A stretch of DNA of 8,497 nt from assembly GCA_007571105.1 (NCBI GenBank), contig RKRZ01000184.1, positions 1-8,497 of the forward strand. The letters are read 5' to 3'. Source of the stretch: Gammaproteobacteria bacterium. Lineage in GTDB: Bacteria > Pseudomonadota > Gammaproteobacteria > Poriferisulfidales > Poriferisulfidaceae. Below are positions 1-7,333 of this stretch, in pieces. Under the pieces are notes generated by a model. The model ran no database searches and was not told where the DNA came from. It saw only the letters and a list, made by a program, of their open reading frames with translations. The stretch's first letter is position 1; every line of letters starts with the position of its first letter. Position numbers and translations under genes: made by a program.

Positions 1-705
1 GAGCCGGCCTCTTCGGCCCGTCCGGAGGAGAACACCTGGTCTTCGGAGAAGTACCTCAACTCCGTCCCGTCGCTGTTCGCCGCGCTGCGCGAACAATATG
101 GCTTCACGCCCCACCTGCTGCATGACGTGCATCACCGCCTTACACCCATTGAGGCCGGGCGCCTGGGCAAGGCTCTGGAACCCTACGCGCTGTTCTGGAT
201 GGAGGATCCTACGCCCGCCGAAAACCAGGAGTCGTTCAAACTGATCCGCTCGCACACTACCACCCCGCTGGCCGCGGGCGAAATCTTCAACACGATCTGG
301 GACTGCAAGGACCTGATTCAGAACCAGCTCATCGACTACGTCCGCTGCACCGTCACCCACGCCGGCGGCATTACCCACCTGCGCCAGATTGCCGCGCTGG
401 CGGCGCTCCACCAGGTGCGCACCGGCTGTCACGGCGCCACCGACCTGTCACCGGTAAGCATGGGCGCCGCGCTCCACTTCGATCTGTCCGTGCCCAACTT
501 CGGCATCCAGGAATACATGCGCCACACCGAAGAAACCGATGCCATATTCCCGCGCGCCTGGCGCTTCGACAACGGCTATCTGCATCCCGGCGATTCCCCT
601 GGCCACGGCGTGGAAATCGACGAGAAACTCGCGGCAAAGCACCCCTACCGCCCCGCCTCCCTGCCCGTCAACCGCCTCGAAGACGGCACCCTCTGGCACT
701 GGTAG
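1..705 (+). CDS. manD: D-mannonate dehydratase (ManD, enolase superfamily), 3' part
   Basis: The frame is open from base 1 and ends with TAG at 703-705, giving the last 234 residues of a protein that starts outside the window. ManD dehydrates D-mannonate to 2-keto-3-deoxygluconate in cytoplasmic hexuronate catabolism. The enolase-superfamily Mg2+ ligands are visible as Asp42 (in HDVHHR), Glu68 (in WMEDP) and Glu94 (in GEIF). They are spaced 26 and 26 residues apart, exactly as Asp210, Glu236 and Glu262 in the Novosphingobium aromaticivorans enzyme. His44, His144 (GCHGATD) and Glu171 (IQEYM) also fall at family positions, and the C-terminal Trp (EDGTLWHW) is typical. An offset of 168 residues makes the full protein about 402 residues, the normal length. 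The KDG kinase tail at the right edge acts later in the same pathway. The related RspA-type dehydratases are the main alternative, but the match throughout favours ManD. Confidence 0.93.
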   Translation, partial: EPASSARPEENTWSSEKYLNSVPSLFAALREQYGFTPHLLHDVHHRLTPIEAGRLGKALEPYALFWMEDPTPAENQESFKLIRSHTTTPLAAGEIFNTIWDCKDLIQNQLIDYVRCTVTHAGGITHLRQIAALAALHQVRTGCHGATDLSPVSMGAALHFDLSVPNFGIQEYMRHTEETDAIFPRAWRFDNGYLHPGDSPGHGVEIDEKLAAKHPYRPASLPVNRLEDGTLWHW

Positions 706-720
706 CCCCCCTTACGAGTT

Positions 721-3405
721 ATGGCGATAAGCGCGATACTTGATTGGGTTGCCGCACTTAAGCCTTGGCAGCAAGACGCATTTCGACGAGTAGCAACCTC
801 TCTTGAAATCGACGATGCGAGTTTATCCGCGATATTGAACAATTTACTTCGAGAACACGAAATTCCGGCTAGTGAAGAACCCGATTGTCTTCCACTGAGT
901 CAAAAACACCTCATTCAAGATGCTGATGTGATGCCAGTCGCTCGCTTGTGTGCTTTGGATGAAGTTCAAAATACCAATCGGCCCGCAACGGGACAAGTGC
1001 TGCCATTCGCGACGCATGGAATCACCCTCATATACGGCGGCAACGGATCGGGCAAGAGCGGGTATTGTCGTATCTTGAAGAAGATTTGCCGCGCCCTCGT
1101 AAAGGACACGATCTATTCAGATGTCTTTCTTGAAGCGAATCCTGAGCCCGCTCAAGCAAGGATTCGTTACAAGATCGACGGCAAGGAAGATGTGCAAGAC
1201 GCGATTTGGCCAGATGGGAACGAACCCCTTGTGGATGTAGCACACCTGTCCGTTTTCGACAGCCATAACGCCAGGCTCTATGTAGACGCAAGAAATAGCA
1301 TCGACTACCTCCCATACGAGATTGAGTTGCTTACACGGTTTGGGCAAACACTAACTGTGGTGCAAAACCGAATCAGTCAGATGATTTCGGAAGTTGACAA
1401 TAGACTCAGGCTTGGACTTCCCGCGGGGTTCACACCAAGGACAAAAGTTCACGAACTCGTGGAGAAACTTCAACCCACAACTCCCTTGTCTGATCTTCCC
1501 AAAGCCGAAGAAATAGCCGAGAACAACAAGTGGAACGAGGGTCTCGCACGTGAATTAAATGCGCTCCAGGTTTCAGGCGAGAGCGACCCGGAGGTTCTTG
1601 CGAGCAAATGCAGGCGCGTAAGTAGTGTGCTTAAGCAATTGCAGCAAGACTTCACAACGCTCAAGTCGATGCTCTCAGAGAAGCAAGTGGTCGCGCTGCA
1701 AAATGCTATTGCACGGGCCAATGAAACTGCCAAGGCGGCGCAATTGGCTGCCAAGGATCTTTTTTCAACCGAGCCGTTGCCTCACGTGGGTTCGGACGTA
1801 TGGCAGCGGATGTTTCGCTACGCCAAAGAATACTCAATTCTCGCATACCCAGATGTTCCGCCTCCTGCGACTCAAGAAGGCGTTCTTTGCTTGCTCTGTC
1901 AGCAGCCATTGAGCCAAGAAGCTTCGGAAAGGCTGCTGCGCTTTGAGGAGTATGTCACTGGAGCAGCCAAGAAAGATGCTGATCAAGCAACTCAAGACCT
2001 CGACGAAATAATGTCCAGCCTTAAATTTCTCAGCATTCCCTCTACGCAAGACATCAACAGCCGTCTCGCCGAGTTTCAGGAAATGACCACCAAGCGTCGG
2101 AAGGTGGCAGAACAAGCAATAGCACTAGCAATTTCGGCAGCCGAGCACCGCGCAAAACTGGTCGAAGCGAAATTAGCGGACAACCTCTCAGATCTTCCCG
2201 CGCTGGACTTTAGTCTGTTGCGCGCTCTTAGGGAAGAAATAGATTCTCTGAATCAAGAGGCGCGCATACTCGAAGCAGCAAAGCAGAATGCTGAACAAGA
2301 AATCCGAAGTAAAAGATTGTCGCAGCTCAAAGACACGAAACACCTTGCAGACAGCCTTCAAATTATTCTTGCTCGCCGTCAGAATCTTGAATTAAAGGCA
2401 CGACTTAAGGAGTGTGAGCGCTCTGCGAAAACCAACGCTGTGTCTCACAAAGCTAATTCTCTACGGCAAGAACTTGTCAGCGAGGGACTTCGAGACCGAA
2501 TTCGTTCCGAGACTGAGGCGCTGAGTCTCACGCACCTGCACCTCACGATAAGAGATGACAGTCGGAAGGGCGAGAGCGGCTACAAAGTCAGCCTTGACGC
2601 CAAGCAAAAGGTAGCGAGCAAGGATGTATTAAGCGAAGGTGAACAACGGGCGCTCGGATTGGCTTGTTTCTTGGCTGATGTAAACGGCCAGCCCAAGCAG
2701 CACGGCATCATCGTTGACGATCCTGTGTCATCGCTAGATCACATACGGCTTCGACAAGTAGCAAAACGCCTCGTGCAAGAGGCAGGAAACGGGCGTCAAG
2801 TCATTATTTTTACGCACAACCTCCTGTTCTTTTCGGAAGTGCTGTCAAAGGCAGCCTCTCATGTTCCAAGCCCAGTGCCGGTTGTCACTCATGTTGTTCG
2901 CGAATTAGCGGAATTGGGCTTTGGCGTTGTCGAGCGGGACGATGAGCCATGGGAAGGTAAACCAGTCACTAAACGCATTGCCGTTCTCCGTGAGCATCTG
3001 GACAAACTAAAGGCGAAGAAAGAAATGAACAACGTGATTGATCGCCACCAAGCAGTAGGCTTCTACGCCCAACTTCGAGAGACATGGGAAAGGCTGGTTG
3101 AAGAGGTATTGCTGGGCAAAGTCGTGGAGCGCTTTGGAACCGATGTAAGAACACTCAACCTCAAGCGGGTCGTGGTCGATGATGAGGACTATCGGAAAAT
3201 CTTCTGGGCCATGAAAGAAGCCTCTGAGTTTTCGGGTCACGACATGCCGGCCGGCAAGAACATCCCTATTCCTAGCCTTGACGAAATGGAGCGGGCACTG
3301 CATCTCTTGAACGAGTATCGTGCGAGCATCAAGAAGCGATCTAATGAGATTCAAAAAAATCGAGAGAAGCTTGAGAAACCGCCGAAAGCGCAGACTATTT
3401 ATTAG
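721..3405 (+). CDS. SMC/Rad50-like AAA_13-type ATPase, possible RloC/PrrC-like defence effector
   Basis: This 894-residue soluble protein has a split ABC-type ATPase head. Walker A is GGNGSGKS (106-113), the ABC signature LSEGEQRA (637-644), Walker B IIVDDPVSSLD (663-673), and the H-switch His is 699 in IIFTHN. The middle, about 200-600, is rich in Glu, Lys, Gln and Ala and looks coiled coil. It is interrupted by a Cys-Leu-Leu-Cys pair (390 and 393), which recalls the zinc hook of Rad50 and RloC. After the ATPase, a C-terminal domain (about 750-894) has RETWE (Arg786, Glu790) and GHD (His840). PrrC-type anticodon nucleases use an Arg-x3-Glu...His triad, so tRNA cleavage is possible but unproven. 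The ATG at 721 follows the manD stop by 15 bases, with only a poor ribosome site (ACGAG) and no visible promoter, so readthrough from manD or a promoter inside it is possible. The ATPase fold is certain; the effector activity is speculative. Other AAA_13 proteins of unknown function remain an alternative. Confidence 0.88.
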   Translation: MAISAILDWVAALKPWQQDAFRRVATSLEIDDASLSAILNNLLREHEIPASEEPDCLPLSQKHLIQDADVMPVARLCALDEVQNTNRPATGQVLPFATHGITLIYGGNGSGKSGYCRILKKICRALVKDTIYSDVFLEANPEPAQARIRYKIDGKEDVQDAIWPDGNEPLVDVAHLSVFDSHNARLYVDARNSIDYLPYEIELLTRFGQTLTVVQNRISQMISEVDNRLRLGLPAGFTPRTKVHELVEKLQPTTPLSDLPKAEEIAENNKWNEGLARELNALQVSGESDPEVLASKCRRVSSVLKQLQQDFTTLKSMLSEKQVVALQNAIARANETAKAAQLAAKDLFSTEPLPHVGSDVWQRMFRYAKEYSILAYPDVPPPATQEGVLCLLCQQPLSQEASERLLRFEEYVTGAAKKDADQATQDLDEIMSSLKFLSIPSTQDINSRLAEFQEMTTKRRKVAEQAIALAISAAEHRAKLVEAKLADNLSDLPALDFSLLRALREEIDSLNQEARILEAAKQNAEQEIRSKRLSQLKDTKHLADSLQIILARRQNLELKARLKECERSAKTNAVSHKANSLRQELVSEGLRDRIRSETEALSLTHLHLTIRDDSRKGESGYKVSLDAKQKVASKDVLSEGEQRALGLACFLADVNGQPKQHGIIVDDPVSSLDHIRLRQVAKRLVQEAGNGRQVIIFTHNLLFFSEVLSKAASHVPSPVPVVTHVVRELAELGFGVVERDDEPWEGKPVTKRIAVLREHLDKLKAKKEMNNVIDRHQAVGFYAQLRETWERLVEEVLLGKVVERFGTDVRTLNLKRVVVDDEDYRKIFWAMKEASEFSGHDMPAGKNIPIPSLDEMERALHLLNEYRASIKKRSNEIQKNREKLEKPPKAQTIY

Positions 3406-3438
3406 ACACATCCTCTTTGCGTGCGCTGTCTGTCAGTC

Positions 3439-3467
3439 TTGACCACCAAGCGTTGTCACGGCAGAAT
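3439..3467 (+). promoter_or_regulatory. Candidate sigma70-type promoter for the C5 restriction-modification genes
   Basis: TTGACC at 3439-3444 matches five of six bases of the -35 consensus, and CAGAAT at 3462-3467 matches four of six of the -10. They are separated by 17 bases. Transcription would start near 3474, leaving a leader of about 135 bases before the methyltransferase ATG at 3608. The placement in the only sizeable gap inside the island makes it sensible, but such matches also occur by chance. Confidence 0.35.
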
Positions 3468-3531
3468 TCTGCGGCAGGCATACGCGATGATCCCAACTGG
3501 CGCAAGGGAGCGATTTGGCCTTGTATTGGCC

Positions 3532-3554
3532 GTTGCACCGCTACGGGTGCCAAC
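3532..3554 (+). promoter_or_regulatory. Imperfect hairpin in the methyltransferase leader
   Basis: GTTG (3532-3535) pairs with CAAC (3551-3554), and CACC (3536-3539) with GGTG (3546-3549). This gives eight pairs with one bulged C (3550) and a six-base loop. No T-run follows, so it is not a standard terminator. It sits between the candidate promoter and the ribosome binding site and could affect translation of the methyltransferase, but it may be chance. Confidence 0.2.
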
Positions 3555-3593
3555 AACGAGGCTGCCACGTATCGGTGCTGCGAGACAACAGGG

Positions 3594-3600
3594 AAGGAGG
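3594..3600 (+). promoter_or_regulatory. Strong ribosome binding site that fixes the methyltransferase start
   Basis: AAGGAGG is a near-perfect Shine-Dalgarno sequence seven bases before the ATG at 3608. It decides in favour of that ATG over a TTG further upstream at 3515 in the same frame. Confidence 0.8.
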
Positions 3601-3607
3601 CCCGCTA

Positions 3608-4753
3608 ATGTATAGTTTCTATGAGTTTTTTGCCGGTGGCGGCATGGTGCGGATGGGACTTGGCCCAAGATGGTCATGCCTTTTCGCCAACGATTTCGAC
3701 CATAAGAAGGCACGTGTATACCGGCGAAATTGGGGCGACGATGTACTGGACACAAGGGACGTTCGCGCGCTAGAGGTCTCGGATGTTCCCGGCTACGCCG
3801 ATTTGGCATGGGGGTCCTTCCCTTGTCAGGATCTGTCACTTGCGGGCAGCGGCGCAGGTTTGGATGGACATAGATCCGGAACTTTCTGGCCATTCTTTTC
3901 CCTCATGGAAGAGTTGATCGGGGAAAGGCGCGCGCCAAAACTCATTGCTTTGGAGAATGTTTGTGGAACGCTGACTTCCAATGGTGGCGGAGATTTCGCC
4001 GCAATCTGCTCGGCCCTCAAGCTAGCAGACTATCGGTACGGTGCCGTAGTCATGGACGCGGCGCGTTTTCTTCCACAATCACGCCCAAGACTTTTTGTTC
4101 TGGCGCTGCGCAAAGATCTGGATCTGGCGCCTGGTATGACTGACGCCATCTCGTCGCCGGTTTGGTACACAAGGGCTCTTCAAAATGCCTACCAGAAGCT
4201 GGATGACCACTTGCGTGAACACTGGATCTGGTGGCCCATCCCCGAGCCCCGTGTGCGGAAAACAAGGCTGGAAAACTTGATTGAGGACAAGCCAACAAGC
4301 GTGATTTGGCATACATCCAAGGAAACACAGCGGCTGCTTTCGACGATGAGCGACGTCAATCTGGCGAAGGTTGATAGGGCGAAACGATCAGGGCATCGCA
4401 CTGTCGGCACGCTTTACAAGCGCACACGCGCTGATCAACACGGAACAAAGACGCAGCGGGCCGAGGTTCGCTTTGATGGCATTGCTGGTTGCCTGAGGAC
4501 TCCCGCTGGAGGGTCCAGTAGGCAACTGGTCATTGTCGTCGAGGGAGAGCATGTAAGAACCAGGCTTATTTCCAGCCACGAGACGGCTCGCTTGATGGGA
4601 TTGCCCGACGACTACAAGCTTCCGGAAAACTACAATGAGGCCTACCACCTCACTGGGGATGGGGTTGTCGTTCCGGCCGTGCGCCATCTCGCAAAATATG
4701 TATTCGAGCCCATTTTGAGACACGCATACAGGCAGATGAAGGAAGCCGCATGA
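3608..4753 (+). CDS. DNA (cytosine-5-)methyltransferase, type II restriction-modification
   Basis: This 381-residue enzyme transfers a methyl group from S-adenosylmethionine to carbon 5 of cytosine in a specific DNA site, protecting it from the partner nuclease. The family motifs appear in the standard order. Motif I is FFAGGGM (7-13). Motif IV contains the catalytic Cys73 in Pro-Cys-Gln (72-74). Motif VI is Glu-Asn-Val (116-118) and motif VIII is QSRPR (157-161). The variable target-recognition region is about 170-300, motif IX is around SSHETARLMGLPDDY (322-336), and motif X is GDGVVVPAVR (350-359). The chosen ATG gives motif I right at the N-terminus, as is usual, and has a strong ribosome binding site. 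All catalytic motifs are intact, so it should be active. The last codons overlap the next gene by ATGA, indicating translational coupling. The recognition sequence cannot be read from the protein. Confidence 0.95.
   Translation: MYSFYEFFAGGGMVRMGLGPRWSCLFANDFDHKKARVYRRNWGDDVLDTRDVRALEVSDVPGYADLAWGSFPCQDLSLAGSGAGLDGHRSGTFWPFFSLMEELIGERRAPKLIALENVCGTLTSNGGGDFAAICSALKLADYRYGAVVMDAARFLPQSRPRLFVLALRKDLDLAPGMTDAISSPVWYTRALQNAYQKLDDHLREHWIWWPIPEPRVRKTRLENLIEDKPTSVIWHTSKETQRLLSTMSDVNLAKVDRAKRSGHRTVGTLYKRTRADQHGTKTQRAEVRFDGIAGCLRTPAGGSSRQLVIVVEGEHVRTRLISSHETARLMGLPDDYKLPENYNEAYHLTGDGVVVPAVRHLAKYVFEPILRHAYRQMKEAA
4739..4743 (+). promoter_or_regulatory. Ribosome binding site of the nuclease gene inside the methyltransferase end
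   Basis: AAGGA lies six bases before the ATG at 4750, within the last codons of the methyltransferase. With the ATGA stop/start overlap it supports coupled translation and the start chosen for the nuclease. Confidence 0.6.
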
Positions 4754-5604
4754 GCGTAATTCCGTGCGAACAAAATCGTGAGCTTCGCACGCAGATCAAG
4801 CAACTTGCCGAAACGCTAAAGACACAATCTCACACCCTTGGCGAGCATGGGCTCGACGAGCGCGAGTTCTACAACAGCGGTCTTTTTCGGGGAGCAATCG
4901 AGCGGATCCGTGGTCAGTTTGCAGCTACCATGACGGACAAACGAGACTTCGTGCGGCAGGTGCTCGACCACATGAAGGACGGCGGCTACATAGCTTGGTG
5001 GCGGTCAACGGGCGAAGCGAATCGGCATGACTACACTGTGACCTTGAACAGCGGGAAGTTAGCCGTTATCGAACTCAAGGGCTGTCTTGACGGCAACAAT
5101 ACGAACATCTTCGAACGTCCGGCAAGTGCTCAAGAATTTGTGATTTGGAGCGTTTGCACCAATCCGGGCGCGGACCCTAGGCGAAATGCCTGGTCGGGAC
5201 TTCACACTCGCCTGAGCGCGGAGATCATTTCCCGTCAGGAACGTGTGGACGGCGTAATCATTTGGGATATGGTCTGCGGGACAATTGCGCGGCCATGTCC
5301 GAAGGTGCAAGCGAATACGGAGCGATTGACGGACTTGGGAGACTATCGATTGCCCCCTCCTTGTATCTACCTAATGCCGGCAACGGTTCCTGACGCTCGA
5401 AGTAACCCGAACCCCAAGGCGCAGAATCTTGAAGATGTCGAGATTCTGGCTGCATTCAATGCGTGCTTTGGCGGTCATGACACAGAAATCAACTTCATTG
5501 ATTTTGAAGTGAGATACCAAGACAACGATACCGCGAGAGCCACAACGATCCGCCGGGATGGCAAGAAGCAAAAGGTATCGGAGGCGACCAGAATCCTGAG
5601 ATAA
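4750..5604 (+). CDS. PD-(D/E)xK nuclease candidate, probable restriction enzyme partner of the C5 methyltransferase
   Basis: I do not recognise a named family for this 284-residue soluble protein. What can be seen is a PD-(D/E)xK-like core: Asp94 in NRHDY, a beta-hairpin-like stretch, then Glu108-Leu109-Lys110 in VIELKG. This is the usual layout for a metal-dependent endonuclease. The aromatic/basic stretch GGYIAWWRST (78-87) precedes it. The N-terminus (1-40) looks helical and charged. There is no signal peptide or membrane segment. The start codon overlaps the methyltransferase stop by four bases (ATGA), so expression is coupled. Position and motif together make it the likely cognate type II restriction enzyme, which would cut unmethylated sites. 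The gene looks intact. An accessory nuclease unrelated to the methylase's target is the alternative; the enzyme role is inferred. Confidence 0.72.
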   Translation: MSVIPCEQNRELRTQIKQLAETLKTQSHTLGEHGLDEREFYNSGLFRGAIERIRGQFAATMTDKRDFVRQVLDHMKDGGYIAWWRSTGEANRHDYTVTLNSGKLAVIELKGCLDGNNTNIFERPASAQEFVIWSVCTNPGADPRRNAWSGLHTRLSAEIISRQERVDGVIIWDMVCGTIARPCPKVQANTERLTDLGDYRLPPPCIYLMPATVPDARSNPNPKAQNLEDVEILAAFNACFGGHDTEINFIDFEVRYQDNDTARATTIRRDGKKQKVSEATRILR

Positions 5605-5607
5605 CTA

Positions 5608-5762
5608 ATGACCGAAACATACGGAGTACCGAGGCCGCGTAATGCGCGCCATTGAGTCGTGCGAAACGAAACCCGAAATGCTGGCTCGACGGGCCATTTT
5701 ACGGGACCGGGTACCGCTATCGTCTACACCGCATTGACGACCTTGAGGAGTTTGGACTGTAG
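5608..5762 (+). pseudogene. Small reading frame, apparently frameshifted, of unknown function
   Basis: An ATG at 5608, three bases after the nuclease stop, opens a frame beginning MTETYGVPRPRNA that ends at a TGA (5653-5655). A second frame runs on through WLDGPFYGTGYRYRLHRIDD to EEFGL and stops with TAG at 5760-5762, directly against the ATG at 5763. Joining the two near 5645-5652, as if one base had been lost, gives a basic, aromatic-rich protein of about 50 residues that fills the gap exactly. A TTG at 5652 could instead start the second part alone (36 residues). I do not recognise the product. The snug fit between neighbours is the main argument that it is or was a gene. Confidence 0.35.
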
Positions 5763-7333
5763 ATGGTCAAGCGTTCGGCATCGGATATGGAAAAACGTCG
5801 GGTATCGCTCCAGGAGAGACTGGACGCGGGCAAGACCCAGGCAGAAAGGAACAGGATGGGACAGTTCGCCACGCCGACAGGGCTTGCCTCGGACATCTTG
5901 CGCTATGCGAAGAAGCTCCTGAACGACAACACGAAGCTGCGTTTCATTGATCCGGCCATAGGAACGGGGTCTTTCTACTCAGCGTTGCTCGAAGTGTTCT
6001 CAAGCAGCCGAGTCGATGCTGCGGTGGGTTACGAAATCGACGATCACTACGGCATTCCGGCGGCACGGCTGTGGGAGGGTACGAGCCTTGATGTACGTCT
6101 GGGGGATTTCACCAAGACTGTCGCACCACCAGAGCCGCAACGATTTAATCTTCTCATTTGCAATCCCCCGTATGTGCGTCATCACCATATCGGTAACGGG
6201 GAGAAGACGCGACTGAGAGCGCATACCCAATCGGCTTGCGGCGTCAAAATCAGTGGGCTTGCCGGGTTGTATTGCTACTTCCTTGGATTGAGCCACGCCT
6301 GGATGGCGAGCGGCGGTCTTGCTGGCTGGTTGATACCGAGGGAATTCATGGACGTAAACTACGGCTAGTCGATAAAGCTCTATCTGCTGGACAGAGTCCA
6401 GCTTCTGCATATCCACCGTTTCGACCCAAACGATGTTCAGTTTGGCGATGCGCTGGTTTCTTCGGCGGTTGTCTGGTTCCGCAATGAGAAGCCGCAACCA
6501 AGGCAAGAGGTCCGGTTCACCTATGGCGGATCATTGAAAAAGCCGAAGGTGGAGCGCCTGATCAAGGTGGGCACGTTACGCCGGGATCCCAAGTGGACGC
6601 GATATCCGCTGAAGGAGGGATTCAATCGTTGCGATACCCCGGTTCTCGGGGATTTCTTCAAAATAAAGCGTGGTTTGGTGACCGGAGACAACAGCTATTT
6701 CATTCTGACGGCGAAGGAAATCGAGCGTCGTGAGCTGCCCTACGAGGCGTTTCGACCAATACTGCCCAGCCCGCGACACCTTCCCAAGGATGAAGTGGCG
6801 GCAGACGGCGCCGGAAACCCCGTGCTGGATCGTCGTCTTTTCCTCCTGGATTGCCGGTTGGGGGAGGCTGAGGTCGGCAGGAAGTACCCGGCATTATGGC
6901 GATATCTGGAGGAGGGAAGGTCACGGGATGTTGCGAAGCGTTATTTCTGTCGGCACAGGAAGCCTTGGTACGCGCAGGAATACTGTTCGTCTGTACTTAC
7001 CTGGGGCGAAGCGATAAGAGGAATGGTCGACCGTTCCGCTTCATCTTGAATCACTCCCAGGCCACCGCAGCGAACGTCTACCTGATGCTGTATCCGAAGG
7101 AGCAGATTTCGCGAGTCCTCGCTGAGCAGCCCGAACTGAAGAGACGGATTTGGCAGCTTCTCAATGAGATTAGTCCGAGTGCAATGCTCGGACAGGGGTG
7201 TGTCTACGGCGGCGGACTGCACAAGCTTGAACCGAGGGAACTCGGTAATGTGCCGATCTCGGAACTGGCGAATCTGGTGGGCGCGCCAGCGAAACATGGA
7301 GTTGGTAGACAACGCGAACTATTCGGGACGTAG
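5763..7333 (+). pseudogene. Broken Eco57I-class N6-adenine DNA methyltransferase
   Basis: The original protein would have been about 522 residues. Visible motifs are GQFATP (33-38), the SAM-binding DPAIGTGSF (63-71) and the catalytic NPPY (134-137), in the order of gamma-type adenine methylases of the Eco57I class. The frame is interrupted by an in-frame TAG at 6366-6368 (codon 202). Homologous-looking sequence (IKLYLLDRVQ, then FDPNDVQFGDALVSSAVVWF) continues in the same frame, so this is a nonsense substitution, perhaps from CAG. A second lesion near 6975-6986 moves the frame by one: after KPWYAQE the family sequence resumes at LFVCTYLGRSD in another frame, passes VYGGGLHKLEP and ends at TAG 7331-7333. 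The first fragment keeps the catalytic motifs but lacks the target-recognition part, so activity is unlikely. The start at 5763 is supported by a GAGGAG (5745-5750) that is rather far away; the ATG at 5787 is an alternative. Sequencing error could explain the frameshift but hardly the TAG. Confidence 0.88.

Noticed and set aside
3404..3431. Inverted repeat AGACA...TGTCT after the ATPase gene as a terminator
   Set aside because: The stem is only five pairs with an 18-base loop and no T-run.
3515..3607. TTG at 3515 as a longer start for the C5 methyltransferase
   Set aside because: The extension places about 31 residues unlike the family before motif I, and the strong AAGGAGG at 3594-3600 points to the ATG at 3608.
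3421..3615. Plus-strand GTG-started frame of 64 codons in the gap before the methylase, possibly a controller protein
   Set aside because: It is rich in Arg and Ala with no helix-turn-helix pattern, has no good ribosome site, and overlaps the methylase start; it looks like chance.
3456..3893. Minus-strand open frame of 145 codons across the methylase start
   Set aside because: It is a shadow of the conserved methylase motifs I to IV and has a low-complexity, Arg/Pro-rich product.
6366..6368. Amber codon as programmed readthrough or pyrrolysine/suppressed stop
   Set aside because: A second independent lesion downstream makes ordinary decay the simpler explanation, and no readthrough signal was seen.
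6000..6506. Minus-strand open frame of 168 codons opposite the adenine methylase remnant
   Set aside because: It is antisense to clearly recognisable methylase sequence, including the NPPY motif, and its product resembles nothing.
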